64,000 nt of DNA, from NCBI GenBank assembly GCA_019155185.1, contig CM032794.1:8285988-8349987 (forward strand), given 5' to 3'. Of the stretch, positions 32,690 to 44,540 are shown piece after piece. Numbering within the stretch: position 1 is the stretch's first letter; each line of letters begins with the position of its first letter. The translations under genes were made by a program, and so were the position numbers. A model generated the notes under the pieces. The model worked only from the letters and a program-made list of their open reading frames with translations, ran no database searches and was not told where the DNA came from. This DNA comes from Beaufortia kweichowensis. Its lineage: Eukaryota > Chordata > Actinopteri > Cypriniformes > Gastromyzontidae.

Positions 32690-33310
32690 CTCCTTTCCGG
32701 CAAAATATGTCAGGAGACAAAATCCTTAACGGCTTGGTTTAATACCAAACAAAATCTAACATTCACCTATAGCTGGCACAAAAAGTTTTTCCTGCTACAC
32801 ATTTGTTTGTAAAGTTAGCGGGGCAGTATGCTCAGTTCCAAAAGCAATCAGCGAGCTCCATCATAAGATCTAACGCCACATTATTTCACCGTTCTTTAAA
32901 TGACAGGTCCTCTCAGGCTACACTGTCACGCCACAATCCCTGAGGATCTGAAACATGGAGCAATCTTGCACGGATCAGCCACACATTACCAGGCAATCAT
33001 CTTGTTCACATATGAGTACAATGACACGGAGTCTGGCAATACTTCCCTCTTTCCCCCAAGCCTTCCTGTCAATCTCCGCTTTCCCCACCACAATCTCCAT
33101 TCCACTCAAATGCTAGATCTGTTCCATATCAGTGACACCGGGCCTGCGGTTGAATATCAACCCCATTCAAATCGGGGGGTAAATAGCTAAGGGGTGACAT
33201 AACCTTTCGTGTAGAGCCCGGCCGTGCCGTATACAAATAATTGAAACCCTTGACCCTGTCTCACCGCATACGGCTGTAAGTACAAACCTGACATTTTGAT
33301 TCAGCTCCTG
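32690..33310. promoter_or_regulatory. Candidate enhancer block
   Basis: A 620-bp non-repetitive block. CTGTCAATCT at 33066-33075 is 9/10 to the reverse PBX-MEIS decamer. AAATGACAGGTCC near 32898-32910 holds a MEIS core. ACAAATAATTGAAACCC near 33233-33249 is homeodomain-like. A 96-codon frame (32900-33190) has no recognisable domain. Confidence 0.42.
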
Positions 33311-33822
33311 GGCCCTTTTCTCACTTGTTATTTTTCTATTTCAATAATCCATGACGGGCAGCTGGAAAAGAGAAGGGAGATGGAGAGGAAAGCGTGAATG
33401 ATTAAGACTGTCAAGATCAAATAATGTCCTTCGAAAGCAGGCCATAAATCTGCTTTTGTGACATTTCCAAACCTGACATGCTGCGAGCTGTTCGCCAGCC
33501 TCAAATGTTTCACATGTTTTATTTATCTGTTTATTTATTACTGTTTGTTCATTCTAGTTTGCCCTATCTTGCAGCCAGACAGAAAAATGTTAACTTCCTG
33601 TAAGTGGCACGGCTAAAAATCTAAGCTTAGACTATAATACAAGTATGCCAGAACTGTAGGTGATAAGGAAGATTTTAGAATTGAAAAGTCAATGCACTCT
33701 AGCCCTCCAATGTGCTGTGGTAAGCACAAACCAACAGTGGGAGTCATTTTAGACTGACAGCTATCGATACAGCTGGCTCGTTTGAGCTGCAAGTGTGTTC
33801 TAAGGAAAGATGCACTTGTTAT
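33311..33822. promoter_or_regulatory. Intergenic with candidate island 33335-33515
   Basis: The island holds GAATGATTAAGACTGTCAAGATCAAA-type words (about 33396-33420) and GGCCATAAATCTGC (HOX-like, about 33440-33453). The stretch at 33515-33822 shows nothing specific. Confidence 0.33.
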
Positions 33823-33824
33823 CC

Positions 33825-34060
33825 CATTGACCGGGTTCGGTTCAGTCGATGGTCATCGCTTTCTAAAGTCACTCATTACAATATCAGTTTAACTGCCTTC
33901 AGTCTTTTTCCGTTTCTGCCCTCCTACATCTTTAACAACCCCGTTTTAATCATTGCCCCATGCGGGCTTACTGTCTCGTCCTGGAATTTATACCCCATCA
34001 ACTGCATTTGCATATTGCCTAATATGGACATTTCCAATTGAGAGTGTCACTGATAGCCTG
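33825..34060. promoter_or_regulatory. Candidate enhancer with perfect octamer
   Basis: ATTTGCAT at 34006-34013 is an exact POU octamer followed by A. CACTCATTACAATATC near 33871-33886 and GTTTTAATCATTGCC near 33943-33957 are homeodomain/SOX-like. The 235-bp island is non-repetitive with balanced composition. Confidence 0.45.
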
Positions 34061-34935
34061 CATGCTTCATGGCTATTATCCAGCACAATACACAGATAAG
34101 AAGGATGAGGTTAATTCCTGACCTTAAGATTCACTCGTTTCATCTCTAAATCGTTTTTCATTCGGCTTTGATCAGTATTATGATACCGATATTCTTGTTG
34201 GCGCTCACACGCATGCATAATTTACAGTATAATGAAAATCGCATTCATTGGAGGTAAGTGTGTTCCGATGGAGACTATGGCTTTTAAATAACAGAACAAA
34301 CAGGTGCAAGGTTGGGGTGTAATAGGGTCCTTCACTAAAATCCAAAGCAAACCTTTAAACTTTAGGGGATTCAATAGCAGCAAATTCAGTTGTTTGCTGA
34401 GCGCTTTGAACGTGGGCATATTTAATTAAGACTTGAGGCCATGCCACATCCTGGCATTTCTTCCCCTTCCTTCCCTTTCTCTCTCTGCCATGCATCTTTA
34501 CCTCCTTAATGCTGCTGTGTTGTGAAAAACAACTGCCATCAGTGTGAAATATTAATAGCGGAGGCTGATTTGGGTGTTGAGCGGTGTCATTCATTTGCCT
34601 TTTTAATCTACCAGCAAAAAAAGAAAAGAAAATAACTTCCCTCCTGCACTTATAGAGCATCAAAGTTCTCCCAAAGTCAGACACTTCCACGCTGACAGCT
34701 ATATTTTGAACATCATTTAGTGTTTGCGTGGCATGCATGAAAGTTTAAACGTGACACAAGGCATCACTGGCACCCTTCCAAACACTGCTGTTAAGGAGAA
34801 AACTCATGGTGGCACATTTGTAATATTTCACCATACACGGAGGCCTGCTCATCGTGTGGCCTCAACAAAATGGCTGCCAAACTGCAAGAAAGTTTTCTGT
34901 TATTTTACATACAGTTATTTGTGACCACGCAACTG
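34061..34935. promoter_or_regulatory. Candidate regulatory stretch
   Basis: Non-repetitive with islands at about 34340-34620 (CATATTTAATTAAGAC near 34417; AATATTAATAGCGG near 34548) and 34725-34930 (CAAAATGGCTGCC near 34865, YY1-like). The open frames on both strands show no domain. A purine run lies at 34614-34632. Confidence 0.33.
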
Positions 34936-34989
34936 TCAAAGAGGTGGATTTGTTTTGCATCATAGCTATCAGTAATGTAGATAATTAAA

Positions 34990-35300
34990 AGTCTGCAAGC
35001 ACTGCATTCTTTCCGTCAGTATCTTTGTCTCTGTTCATTGTAGGAGTTAAGAAGGAATTCACAGACAGTGGCAGAAAGAGGAAGATCTTTGATTAATGTG
35101 AATGCATTTATAATTCTGCTTAATATCATTATCATAATAATTGCATTAATCATCACGGCCCATCGACAGCATTAATGTTTCCCTAAACGCGATTACACCC
35201 ATATTAAAACGTGACAATATTTTATTCAAAGGCACCGATAAAAATGTCTCTCTGTGAAGACACCTGTCCAGGGAGTGAGAAAGAAGATTTATAACTCAGT
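34990..35300. promoter_or_regulatory. Candidate enhancer with TCF and homeodomain words
   Basis: CTTTGAT at 35087-35093 is a TCF/LEF core running into GATTAATG. TAATTGCATTAATCATC (about 35138-35154) and GCATTAATG (about 35169) add homeodomain cores. Non-repetitive; flanks more AT-rich. Confidence 0.42.
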
Positions 35301-36119
35301 TTAAACTCAAAGAAAATACTGTGAGAGTTTTAACTCTCTCTGCCCCTTTGTCTTGATTTTAATAAGGGTATCTAATTAATATTTATGGAATAATTGCTGC
35401 TTTCCTTTTTCTGCAGAAAAGGAATAACAAGGCCAAAATACTGTTGTTGGTAATTAAGACAAATGCATCAATTATTAAAGATGCAAACATGTCAAGCAAG
35501 CATAACTAATTATTTGAGCGTGTTAACAGTTGTTTAATGTTAGCAGCTGATGAATTATTTAGTGTGCGCATGCCATTTTTGGATTGTTTGAAATGAGGAA
35601 TGATAAGTAGGGTGAAGAAAGTCACAGTCTCTACCGAGGAGTAGAAAACAAGTCAGCCAAGTTTTGCAGATGGCTCCCACCTATAAATACATATCCCAGG
35701 TTTCCAGGGGTTTCACGGTAAGTGTTTGTGTGTGTGTGTATATGTGTACATGTTTGCGCATGTGTTCGTGTGTGTGTTTGCATGTGTGTACAAAGCATTT
35801 CCGGTATCTTGGGGGTACATCAGGGAGGCAGATTTGACACCACTGCTTTGTTGTGGGGCATTGGGAGGATGGCGAGACGGCGGGGGTAAGTGAAAGTGAC
35901 AGCAAACAATTTATTTTGTTACATCTTAATTGTCACCTGATGCGCTTACAATCTGGAGCCCTGTCAAAAAAGCATCGCATATCCCACTCATCTGTGTGAG
36001 GGAGGGGGCGGAGGGCTGCTGTAGATAAAATAGCTTTATTGGCATGTAATGCAGCTTTATAGTAAAAAATTACATTGCAAAACATTATAAAAAGGTATTT
36101 TTTTTTAAAGCAATAGGTA
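35301..36119. other. Intergenic with GT-rich patch
   Basis: Interrupted GT repeats at 35726-35790 and a G-rich patch at 35995-36015. The stretch at 35890-36050 is non-repetitive (CATCTTAATTGTCACCTG near 35924) and may be an island. No gene. Confidence 0.4.
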
Positions 36120-36159
<40 letters not shown>

Positions 36160-36184
36160 CATCTATCTATTTATCCATCTATCA
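36120..36184. repeat. (ATCT)n tetranucleotide microsatellite
   Basis: ATCT/TATC units run about 65 bp with a few single-base interruptions near 36160 and 36172. Confidence 0.95.
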
Positions 36185-37195
36185 ATATAAAATTAGATAT
36201 AGATATATACTGTCTAAAATATATATAAAGAACTGTTTAGAGATTTATAAAGATGAGATATACATATAACTTGATATAACTATATAAATATCCCATTTTC
36301 TGTTCTTTGCATTACATATCCTTGCCAAAGATATTAAGCACACCATCATCCTTTAATGTGGAATGCTTGACAAAAATCACCAAACTGCTGTCCAGCGTAA
36401 CAAATAAGCATTACTATTATCGGAAAAATGGACAATTATGCTCTGTTTTGAGAGGCATACACATTCATTTACCACTGTCAGTTCTAATATTTAAAATATT
36501 AAAGACACTGTTATATCATAAGACACATTTTGATAAATGTCCTGAAAGAGGTACATCACTAGTCACTCACTAGTCAGCTTACTGATGCTTATTTTACAGC
36601 AATTAAATATAAATTGATGATAAGCTATCAAGATCGGAAGATAGGGAAAGGGCCGGTGTTGAAGAGCATATGGTAAAATACAGAAAAATGCTAAATACTA
36701 AATACTAACTAAAATAAAAATAATACTTTCACTGCAAAACGCTTATAATAAAGATTTATCAACTAACCCTTAGCCTTATCTAAAACTGTAATGCAGTTGT
36801 GTACAATGTAAATTGACTGGACACAACTGCTTACAACTTCTAATAATAAATCTTCAACTCTCAGGGGAGTTAAACAAGAATGTGATGCAAGATGTAGCAA
36901 CACAGTCCATATACAACTTTGAGTAAATCTGTTTGCTAGAATCAATCCCCTCAATGATCCATTGATTAAGCAGTACATGTTTGCATCAGATCTAACTACG
37001 CTTGTACTGCTCAGCTCTCAGTCCTGTCTCTCTTAATCAACAGGGCAATAGGTTAATGATCCCTCACACACACATACACAGTCTTCTGAGCTTGCTTTTA
37101 GCCTTTTACTCTCAAAACAAACACACAGTCTTTTTTACCCAAACCACAGTTCGTAAGTACCTTACTGGTAGTCTAACAATTCCTCAAAGGCTCTT
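36185..37195. other. AT-rich intergenic
   Basis: TATATAAA-type low complexity at 36190-36300. The stretch at 36770-37010 is non-repetitive without a clear motif cluster. No gene. Confidence 0.42.
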
Positions 37196-37199
37196 CCGG

Positions 37200-37760
37200 C
37201 AGTGTGCTAGGAGAATCGTGTAGGTGTGAGATGAGCCTCGACCCCTCCTACTCCCACCCATCTCCACCCCCTCCTCATCTTTCTGGTTATGATTTATGGG
37301 CTGATTCTGGCCAGTGGGGAGTCGACAGTTGCTTTCATTTTCTTATATATATTTTTCCCTCTCCGCCAAGGTCATAGGGGAGTTGAGCCTCTCCAAGTTT
37401 TCCCCCTGCGCTCGTCCTCCATCAGCCCTCCCCTATCTCTCCTCTCCCTCTTCTGATGGTCCCATGAATCATCTCGTCTTCCCATCGAACCTTCTGACGC
37501 CTCCCTCCTGATGCGCCTGCCCCGACTTCCGCCATCCCTCTTCATTCCCACTAACAATTTGGTAATGAAATATTGATTTTTAGTTAGATTCAAATGGATG
37601 TTATTACGTTTGCATTGATAAATGGCCCCCGCGTCCAGCACTGGAAGGACCTCAGTCAAGAGTGCCTCTCCTGGAGACCAGACACACCTGGGGGCGTGTT
37701 GACCGGGGCAGTTATGTTGTGACCGAATAAACTGTACATTTTCATACATGGATATGTCCC
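37200..37760. promoter_or_regulatory. Candidate regulatory block, pyrimidine-rich, with NR5A/ERR-type site
   Basis: CCAAGGTCA at 37366-37374 matches the extended nuclear-receptor half-site of ERR and NR5A factors. The plus strand is pyrimidine-rich at 37225-37290 and 37375-37545. GGTTATGATTTATGGGC near 37284-37300 and TTACGTTTGCATTGATAAATGG near 37603-37624 add HOX- and POU-like words. Minus-strand frame (37372-37749) is arginine/glycine-rich without domain. Confidence 0.38.
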
Positions 37761-38188
37761 TAAATTTAAACTATTTGTAGGAGGGCAGAGTGTTAGAAAC
37801 TAAATAATAGTTTGCCAGTTCTGATATGCCACTGTTAAACTCATCATGTAATTAAACTCATCACCTATCACACATACTACACCACTATTAAAAGATACAT
37901 GATACACTTATATAGGTCACACACTTCATGATAGCTAACTATAACACTGTGACTCAATAAAATAATAAAAAATACAAATATTGTCTGTACATGAATATCG
38001 ACACAGTGTATAGTGTTTCAAACTACTGTAAAAAAGCATAATCAATTGGTATTTATGTATTACAGCTTTTTAAAAATTTTCTAATGGTTCATTTAACAGT
38101 AAAATACCACTTTGATGGGATTTGTGATGACAAAATGTAAAGTACTGCACTCAACAATCAGGGCACTTTTGCTTCAAAAGGGTCAATT
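37761..38188. other. AT-rich intergenic
   Basis: No gene or recognisable repeat. Confidence 0.5.
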
Positions 38189-38189
38189 T

Positions 38190-39080
38190 CACTGAAAGGC
38201 GAGTAGTTTACATCCCAAGACTCCCTGAATGAAAGTAAAGCTGAAATGGGGAATGATATTCTTCACAGGTGTTTATATTCTCTCACACTACCAGAGGTCT
38301 AGAGACATTTTAAGCTTGTGGACTTCAGGGCACTTGGGGGAAAATTTCACAATAGGGGGACTTTTCTCTTTTTAGGACAGCTGTTTATTTTAGCTTCACC
38401 TGCGCATTTAAATGCAACTGACAGAGAGGTGTGCGTTAAGAAAGTGACATTTCCTCTGCAAGGCTCGCTTTTACAGGCAGCTCCCGTTTCCATTGTTTTT
38501 ACATGGTAATTGCTCTGTGTATTTACTCTCTGGGGGATTTAAACACATGCCTTCATACTCACAGCCCCGCAGTCACCGCTCCATCTTTTCTCAGTTTCTC
38601 CTTCCGTGCTTTTTCCTTTCGCCGTGCCTCTCCAAACCGCATTGGGCAACAGTAGATTCCTTCAGCTAACTGAGCAGGACGGCTGCTGGAGGAGGGAAAA
38701 AAGACAATATAAGTGTGGTATTAAAAAGGCAGCTTTGACACAAGATGGACACCCTGAGGTGGGGGGCTATAGATGGGACCCCAGGGTGCATATGAGGTGT
38801 CCTTTCCGGGGAAGGGTATTTACATTTTTCTCCAGCGTCCCAGTGACAGGGACACAATTTCCTGTCCCGCCTGGCATGGTTTGACGTGAGCCTGGACTGA
38901 AATGTAATCTTGTGCCGAGACATGGTTCTTCCCAAGAGTATTGCAAAAACCTTGGACTTCGGTTCAGTAATCCCCTTTTTTTGAACCCACTCCCATTTTG
39001 CCTACAAAAACAGCGACCAACGTAAGACGTAATGCTTAATTCTGATGGCCCGTCATTCATCAGTGTTTTTGGCTTGTGTG
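38190..39080. promoter_or_regulatory. Candidate regulatory stretch
   Basis: Islands at about 38290-38540 and 38600-39010, GC-richer than the flanks. GGGACA at 38849-38854 and TGTCCC at 38863-38868 form a 6-bp inverted pair with an 8-bp spacer. Both strands are open here because stops are scarce; no domain is recognised. Confidence 0.33.
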
Positions 39081-39688
39081 CATTAGGAAACACATAAAAC
39101 ACAGATGAAGTAGTTAATAGAGAGATTTTTGTGGGAATTGAGAGTCCAAGTATGAGTATAGTATAAGTGTATGTTTGTGTGTGTTGTAGAGGTCACAGAG
39201 ATTTCTCGGGAGACCATAGCCCAGTAGAGGACGTGGGTTGTTCTGTCACTGTGATTAATGCATGGACACACACACACACACACTTGTCTACAGACAAGTC
39301 TCACAAACTGGCACATGTGGGTTTGACATGTTCATGACCATGTTCAGCTCAAGCGAGCATGCATGACCTGTGAGTGACATTCCATATAAACATGCTAACA
39401 TACATGCACCAGAGCTGACGCTAAGCTGTGTTCCTACATCCAGATCACTTGATTTACAGATAAAAAAGCGAAACGTATCATTGGACAATAAACCTTCAAC
39501 AGAACACAATTCCGATCAAATATTCTAACACCTATTGACCTCTAAACCTGCATTTATAAAATTGGTAAAAATGATAAAATTGTAGGAAGCATTGTTCCTC
39601 CTACTTAGAGAAGTCAGTCCAAACTGCAACCTAATTTTTGCATAAATAAAAAATTCTGCGGCAGATGCGCTAAATGATTGCACACATC
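39081..39688. other. Intergenic with CA microsatellite
   Basis: (AC)9 at 39266-39283 and GT-rich 39165-39188. The rest is unremarkable. Confidence 0.45.
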
Positions 39689-39689
39689 C

Positions 39690-40110
39690 TAACCTTCCCT
39701 ATCCCCCTGAGTGCTGCAACCTTCCTCTTTTGCCAAGGTGGACTGAGGACCATATCAAATCCTCATCCGGCTGCTTTAGAGCAAAGCAGTACTTGTCTCT
39801 TGCTGCATGTAGATAACCCATGTTATTAGCTACCCAATAGCCAATCAATAAAACACTTCCATGGCCATGGAGATGAACTAAGTCTGCAAGCTGATAAACA
39901 TCTCTCTCGTGCTGTCGCTGTAATTGGTAGCCTCTCAATCCTTGCTTGTTTGACATGGACTTTGCATATTGAAATACAGGCAGCGAGGTTCTGTCGCTAT
40001 CAGAATTACTGCTGATCACAAAGACATCTCGTTTTAAGTGCTGATGCAAAGCACTCTTGGAAGGTGCTGTGAAAGGACGATACGTCTCAGCGCTCGTTTC
40101 AGTCACACCC
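39690..40110. promoter_or_regulatory. Candidate enhancer; also a 143-codon minus-strand frame
   Basis: Non-repetitive 420-bp island with ACCCAATAGCCAATCAATAA (CCAAT/PBX-like, about 39831-39850), CTGTAATTGG (about 39918-39927), TTTGCATA (POU-like, about 39962-39969) and GCTGATCACAAAG. The minus-strand frame 39699-40130 starts at an ATG with A at -3 and encodes 143 residues without low complexity. I recognise no domain, and about two frames this long are expected by chance in this window. Regulatory reading preferred. Confidence 0.4.
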
Positions 40111-40249
40111 AGAAATGTATTCTTGTGCATTGTCTAGATTTAAAGACATAAGAGCATGTTTCAGTACACAGTAATTTATCAGTGCAGAGTTAAATAATTT
40201 TATATAAAAAATATATATTAACAATTTTTTTTTTATTATTGCTTGTGCA

Positions 40250-40335
40250 AGAAATTAACTTATACAGTATTCAGATGGGATGGCATGAGGGTAAGTAAAT
40301 TATACAATAATTTGGGATAACTATCCTTTAATCCA
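40250..40335. mobile_element. Fragment of common cyprinid repeat
   Basis: GGGATGGCATGAGGGTAAGTAAA (here in parts, 40276-40298) and TTTGGGATAACTATCCTTTAA at the right end match the end of the same repeat family seen as a MITE at 21713-21822. Left end lost. Confidence 0.65.
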
Positions 40336-40845
40336 TCTCAAGACATTTTAATCCCTAAAAATGTTTTTCTACTTCTTTACATTACTGACCCTAAAACAGC
40401 CTAACTTGTCATGTTCAAAAGCATATCATCAAAGTCTGTGTTACTAGTTTCTAGTTACTAGTACCAGCATCTGCCCAGCTTCTAAGCACTACCATTGCTA
40501 AAAATAACAAACTTATTACTTTAACTACCTTCCTCAGTAGTTACAACCTAACACTGCTATTTTTGTAGAACTCGCAAATGCAAACTTTATAGAACTCTAA
40601 TGTGGTCAAAAGACATAGAACTAAACCATAGCTGTGGCCTGTGTGGGTATATAAAATCAACACCTCTGAATGTCTATTGACCAGTCAAACGCATTTAACA
40701 GCACTGTGGTATATAGAACAATAATTACAGTATAGTCTATTTACATGCATACGATGAGATCAGTGACAACAATCAAACTTTTTCTAAATCTTCTGTGACC
40801 TCAGACATGTCCTGAATTGATGGCTTGCAATAGAGAGGCTGGTAA
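40336..40845. other. AT-rich intergenic
   Basis: No gene or clear repeat. A partial self-inverted ACTAGTTTCTAGTTACTAGT lies at about 40443-40462. Confidence 0.45.
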
Positions 40846-40849
40846 TTAT

Positions 40850-41500
40850 ATAAAGGAAGACATAATGAGAGCTGGATCCAGAGTGTGATCCAGATGCGTG
40901 CTAAATGGAGACGTGTAGGGGCGGCAGATTGGACTGCTGATGCGGGAGGAGAGTCCCAGTCGTCCAGCTCTCTGCGGAGCATCTCGGGGAGAGCAGTCCC
41001 CTGCGGAGAGGGACAGAAATGGGGCTCTGATGAGAAGGATAGTGCTGAAACCAAAACACTCATCCATCTGTCTAACTCTTTCTTTCTTTCTCTCTCTCAA
41101 TTTTTCTCAACTCCACCCTTTCCCTTTGTTCTGATTTTTGTCTGCAGTACGCAACCGGTACACATTCAAAATAGCTTCTCGTGACATCTTTATAGATAGA
41201 CTGTGACAGGTCTCTTTGAGGTTGTTTTTTTGATTGTGTTTTCTGATATCTCAGTCTGTTTGTTTTGTGGCAGAGGCGGGGACGTTCTCTCCTGAGAGGA
41301 ATAGGAGATGGAGAGTGTTGACAGCAGTGCAGGCCGGAGGGTGGAAGGGTTGACAGTCGTGTGCGTGCCTGACCAGACTGCTGGTCGTTGACTCTCTTTT
41401 AGACCAGACTCTAGGGGAGAGAAGCAAGAACCAGACCGGGGGGAGTCAGGCTGTCAGAGCTGGATCAGTAGGCTGGGCGGCCACTTTGGAGCTGTTTTAT
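40850..41500. promoter_or_regulatory. Candidate regulatory stretch
   Basis: GC-richer islands at about 40850-41060 and 41270-41500 separated by pyrimidine-rich sequence (41080-41130). An imperfect direct repeat of CTGCGGAG occurs near 40972 and 41001. GTTGACAG occurs twice (about 41318 and 41350; MEIS-like). No domain in overlapping frames. Confidence 0.3.
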
Positions 41501-42108
41501 CCCTTAAACCTCTGCTGAGGGAAGAGGAATTGCTCCTATGATACTGTAGAGAATAAGACGGCTGAACTCTAGAGCTTTTGGAGGCAGGCATAAACACACA
41601 CAGTAAACCACACACATGAACTGCAGCCAGACAGACAAGCTCAAACTACCTGTGTCAGCTCTACATTTGGCAGATGTAATATATACAAATGTTGATTGTC
41701 CCACACATACACAAATTTGATGCCCGAATGCCAAGCTCTAAACAAATACACACTATTATTTATATACTTTGGAAATACCAGAAACATAATGCATGCAGCC
41801 GTTAGTCAAAAACTGTATGACAATCACATTTGCATAACATTACATTCAAACATATAGTTCTCAGTTAATTGACAATTAAACAGCATGGGGACCAATGTAT
41901 CCATGGTTACTGCATTTACAGCATTATGTTGCGAGATGTAACTAAAGTGAATCCCAATTACTAGTACATAAGAATTATGCCCCACTTTACCGACAGTAAG
42001 TTACATTTTTGTTCCGTCAAAATAAATTATGTTCTGTTAAGAATACGTGGCTGTTTCGAAGGGAACGTTTCTGTTAAATCATGTTTTAACACGTGGCAGA
42101 CATATTCC
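41501..42108. other. Intergenic, no gene seen
   Basis: Mixed AT-rich; no recognisable repeat. Confidence 0.45.
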
Positions 42109-42109
42109 T

Positions 42110-42340
42110 CATCGAACTGGAAGGGAACAGAATAGAGGCCTTTGCAAAAAAAGAGCAATTACAGCTATTAAGAAAGCAAAGCATGCCAATATGCCATAAT
42201 TCAGCTTGCACTTCCACGTTTTTCAAGAACATAAATCTCAAGCTCAAATGAACAACATCTCATTTTCACTCTGCGCCAAAGACTCTTGAGAGACAACTCC
42301 TTAATCAAAATATTGCTCTTCCATTTTTTTTTCTCTTTTC
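42110..42340. promoter_or_regulatory. Candidate regulatory island
   Basis: GCAATTACAGCTATTAAG (about 42154-42171) and CCATAATTCAGC (about 42195-42206) are homeodomain-like; TCCTTAATCAAAATATTG follows near 42298. Non-repetitive. Confidence 0.32.
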
Positions 42341-43558
42341 CTCCTCCGGGCATCTCTTAATGTTAACGCAGTTGGTCTTTGCCTGCGCTATCCTCTCCTT
42401 CAACCTACCCCCATAGCTTGTCATCTACAAGCCATGCTTCTTTGATTTTACAGAAAGTGAGGACTCACAACATCAATCTAACATGCTTATCACTCAAAGG
42501 CACAAGTGTAGGAAAGACCAGATTGTCGATTAAAGCAAAGATGATGCAGCCTACATTTTGATTTACAGATTGATATATGAGAAAATGGCCCACAGTAAAG
42601 GTGCTGCTGTTAGTGCTTTAGACAAAAGAGTAAAAAAACATAATTAAATATAATAAGATTGTATATAAGGTCTAAATAAAAAAAATGTACTGCTGACCTT
42701 CTAACCTTTTTATTGACAAGATCCAGCATGTGCTCCTTTAACTATGGATATCATAGATTATTATTAGATTATTAAAGAAACCCTTTGTGATATTACATCA
42801 TCTTCCAAACTCTATTTAAATACCTATATAGTTAAATACTTAATAAAGGAAAAAACAGCACATGGTGTTTTTAAACGTGCTCTATAAAACTGCCATTGTC
42901 AGTTAAAAAAACATACTATTTGTGAGGGATAAACAAACCCACCTTGTATCATCCTTACAAATGTTTAAAACTTAAAAAGCACGCATTGGTTTCATTTCTT
43001 ATGAACCCTATAAACCACAGTCAGGCTGATTTGTTTACATACATTTACATACACTTAATATAGCCTATAGAAACTTCCAGAAAATCATGATGAAGGTTAC
43101 ATTTCAATATTATGATCACGGTAAACAAAACATCTTTCAACCATAACGACAGCGTTTTTTATGAGTACACATCAAACATGAACATGCATAAAGGTATACC
43201 TGTATTAATAAATCACCAGCCACAAGTTTTCAGGAATACAAACGCCGGCTTCAGTATAATCCATTGCGGTTTTAAATCCAAAACTTGAGGGTCTGAAGTA
43301 ATGACACTTGTCAGTCTCAGAGCAGCAGGTACATCACAGCAGATTTACACCAGCAGCAGGTCAGCAGATGTCCTTCCGTGTGTTTACTAATTAACGTTTC
43401 AGGTTGAATACATTACTAAAATAATGAATGAATGACAAATAATAGTACATACGGTGATTGATAATATAGCTCCTTAAAACGGATGCATTCGCGTTTTTAA
43501 GTAAGTCACATTTCTTCATAAGAAAAAGTGTAGCACACGCTTGAAGGCAGAAGGCGAC
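42341..43558. other. AT-rich intergenic
   Basis: Strongly AT-rich at 42600-42860. The stretch at 43310-43380 carries repeated CAGCAG words. No gene. Confidence 0.5.
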
Positions 43559-43559
43559 C

Positions 43560-43800
43560 TTGATTTGTTATGATGACCAGCAACGCTGCGCAGACCGATC
43601 GGTTAATGACATCATAATACCGCGAGAGCATTTAACTGAACACAGAGCTGTGCTCTCGCGAAAATGTGACGTCAAATTATCGCACAAAGTCTGCGCAGCG
43701 TTCCTTCTTGCATGTAAGCCGAACAAGGGAGCCATATATGGACATCAGCGTGTTTGCTCCGGAAGCTCTACAGAGAAGACTTTCAGTAAGTGAAATGTTG
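43560..43800 (+). promoter_or_regulatory. CpG-rich dyad element with CRE and CArG box
   Basis: Nested inverted repeats share one centre near 43641. AACGCTGCGCAGAC (43582-43595) pairs with GTCTGCGCAGCGTT (43689-43702), a perfect 14-bp match. CGCGAGAGCA (43621-43630) pairs with TGCTCTCGCG (43651-43660), a perfect 10-bp match. TGACATCA (43607-43614) mirrors a perfect CRE, TGACGTCA (43667-43674). A perfect CArG box CCATATATGG follows at 43732-43741, and TCAGTAAGTG near 43782-43791 resembles a splice donor. The segment is CpG-rich inside AT-rich DNA. It could be a promoter or first exon of an unannotated, possibly stimulus-responsive, transcript, or a palindromic MITE. Confidence 0.5.
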
Positions 43801-44234
43801 GCACATTTATTTAAAAGCGTCAATAAACACGCGATTACAACAGGTTATAGCAGCATATACAATTATAAATAATATACAGAATATATATTATTATATACTA
43901 TTATATACTATAAATAATTCTGGCTCTTAGGTCAAAGCGTTTTGGCAATAGTGCTATGAGCTCCTGAAAGACAAAGTTAGTTTATTTCAGGTCCCTGTAC
44001 TCAAAAAGGTGGGATGAGCCACAAGATTAATCACCATTTGTTGTCATTTTTATTTATTTGCAAGTAGTTTTATTGCTGGTTTTTAATTTTTGAAAGCCCT
44101 AATATTTTGAGTAGGCTAATAATTTTTATTTAAAAGATTTTGATCAAAATGAAAACTTACGTGAGTATTATATGGACTACAAGGACCCCAGGAATCATTC
44201 TTCTAAAGCCCCTTGTCCCCTGGTCAGAGGTGAA
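43801..44234. other. AT-rich intergenic
   Basis: TATTATATACTATTATATAC repeats near 43887-43912. No gene. Confidence 0.5.
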
Positions 44235-44235
44235 G

Positions 44236-44540
44236 AGGAGACTACTGAAGCATGCTCAGCGATAGGCCACTACCGCCGGTCTTTGAGTCCATAAAGTGGC
44301 CTTCCATCCACAATCATGAATCAGCCGCCCCGTCCCCCTCTGTCTCTTCGTTCCCCCCTCCTTCCCTCATATTTTTGTGGAGTGTGTGTGTATGTGGGGG
44401 GGATACTCTACCATTACTGACTAATGAGCCGTGCAGAAGAATACACCTTCAGCTGCCACATGATGAGGGCTTGCTGACACCATATCCCACATCAGGCACA
44501 GGGCGCGCTCACACCGCCCGCACATGAGAGTGTATATTGG
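44236..44540. promoter_or_regulatory. Candidate regulatory island
   Basis: GC-richer, C-rich at 44325-44370, with GAAGCATGCTCAGCG and GGCCACTACCGCCGG words (about 44248-44280). The open frame 44252-44527 has no domain. Confidence 0.28.

Noticed and set aside
36120..36184. CRISPR-like array
   Set aside because: It is a plain ATCT tetranucleotide microsatellite without spacers; the window is eukaryotic.
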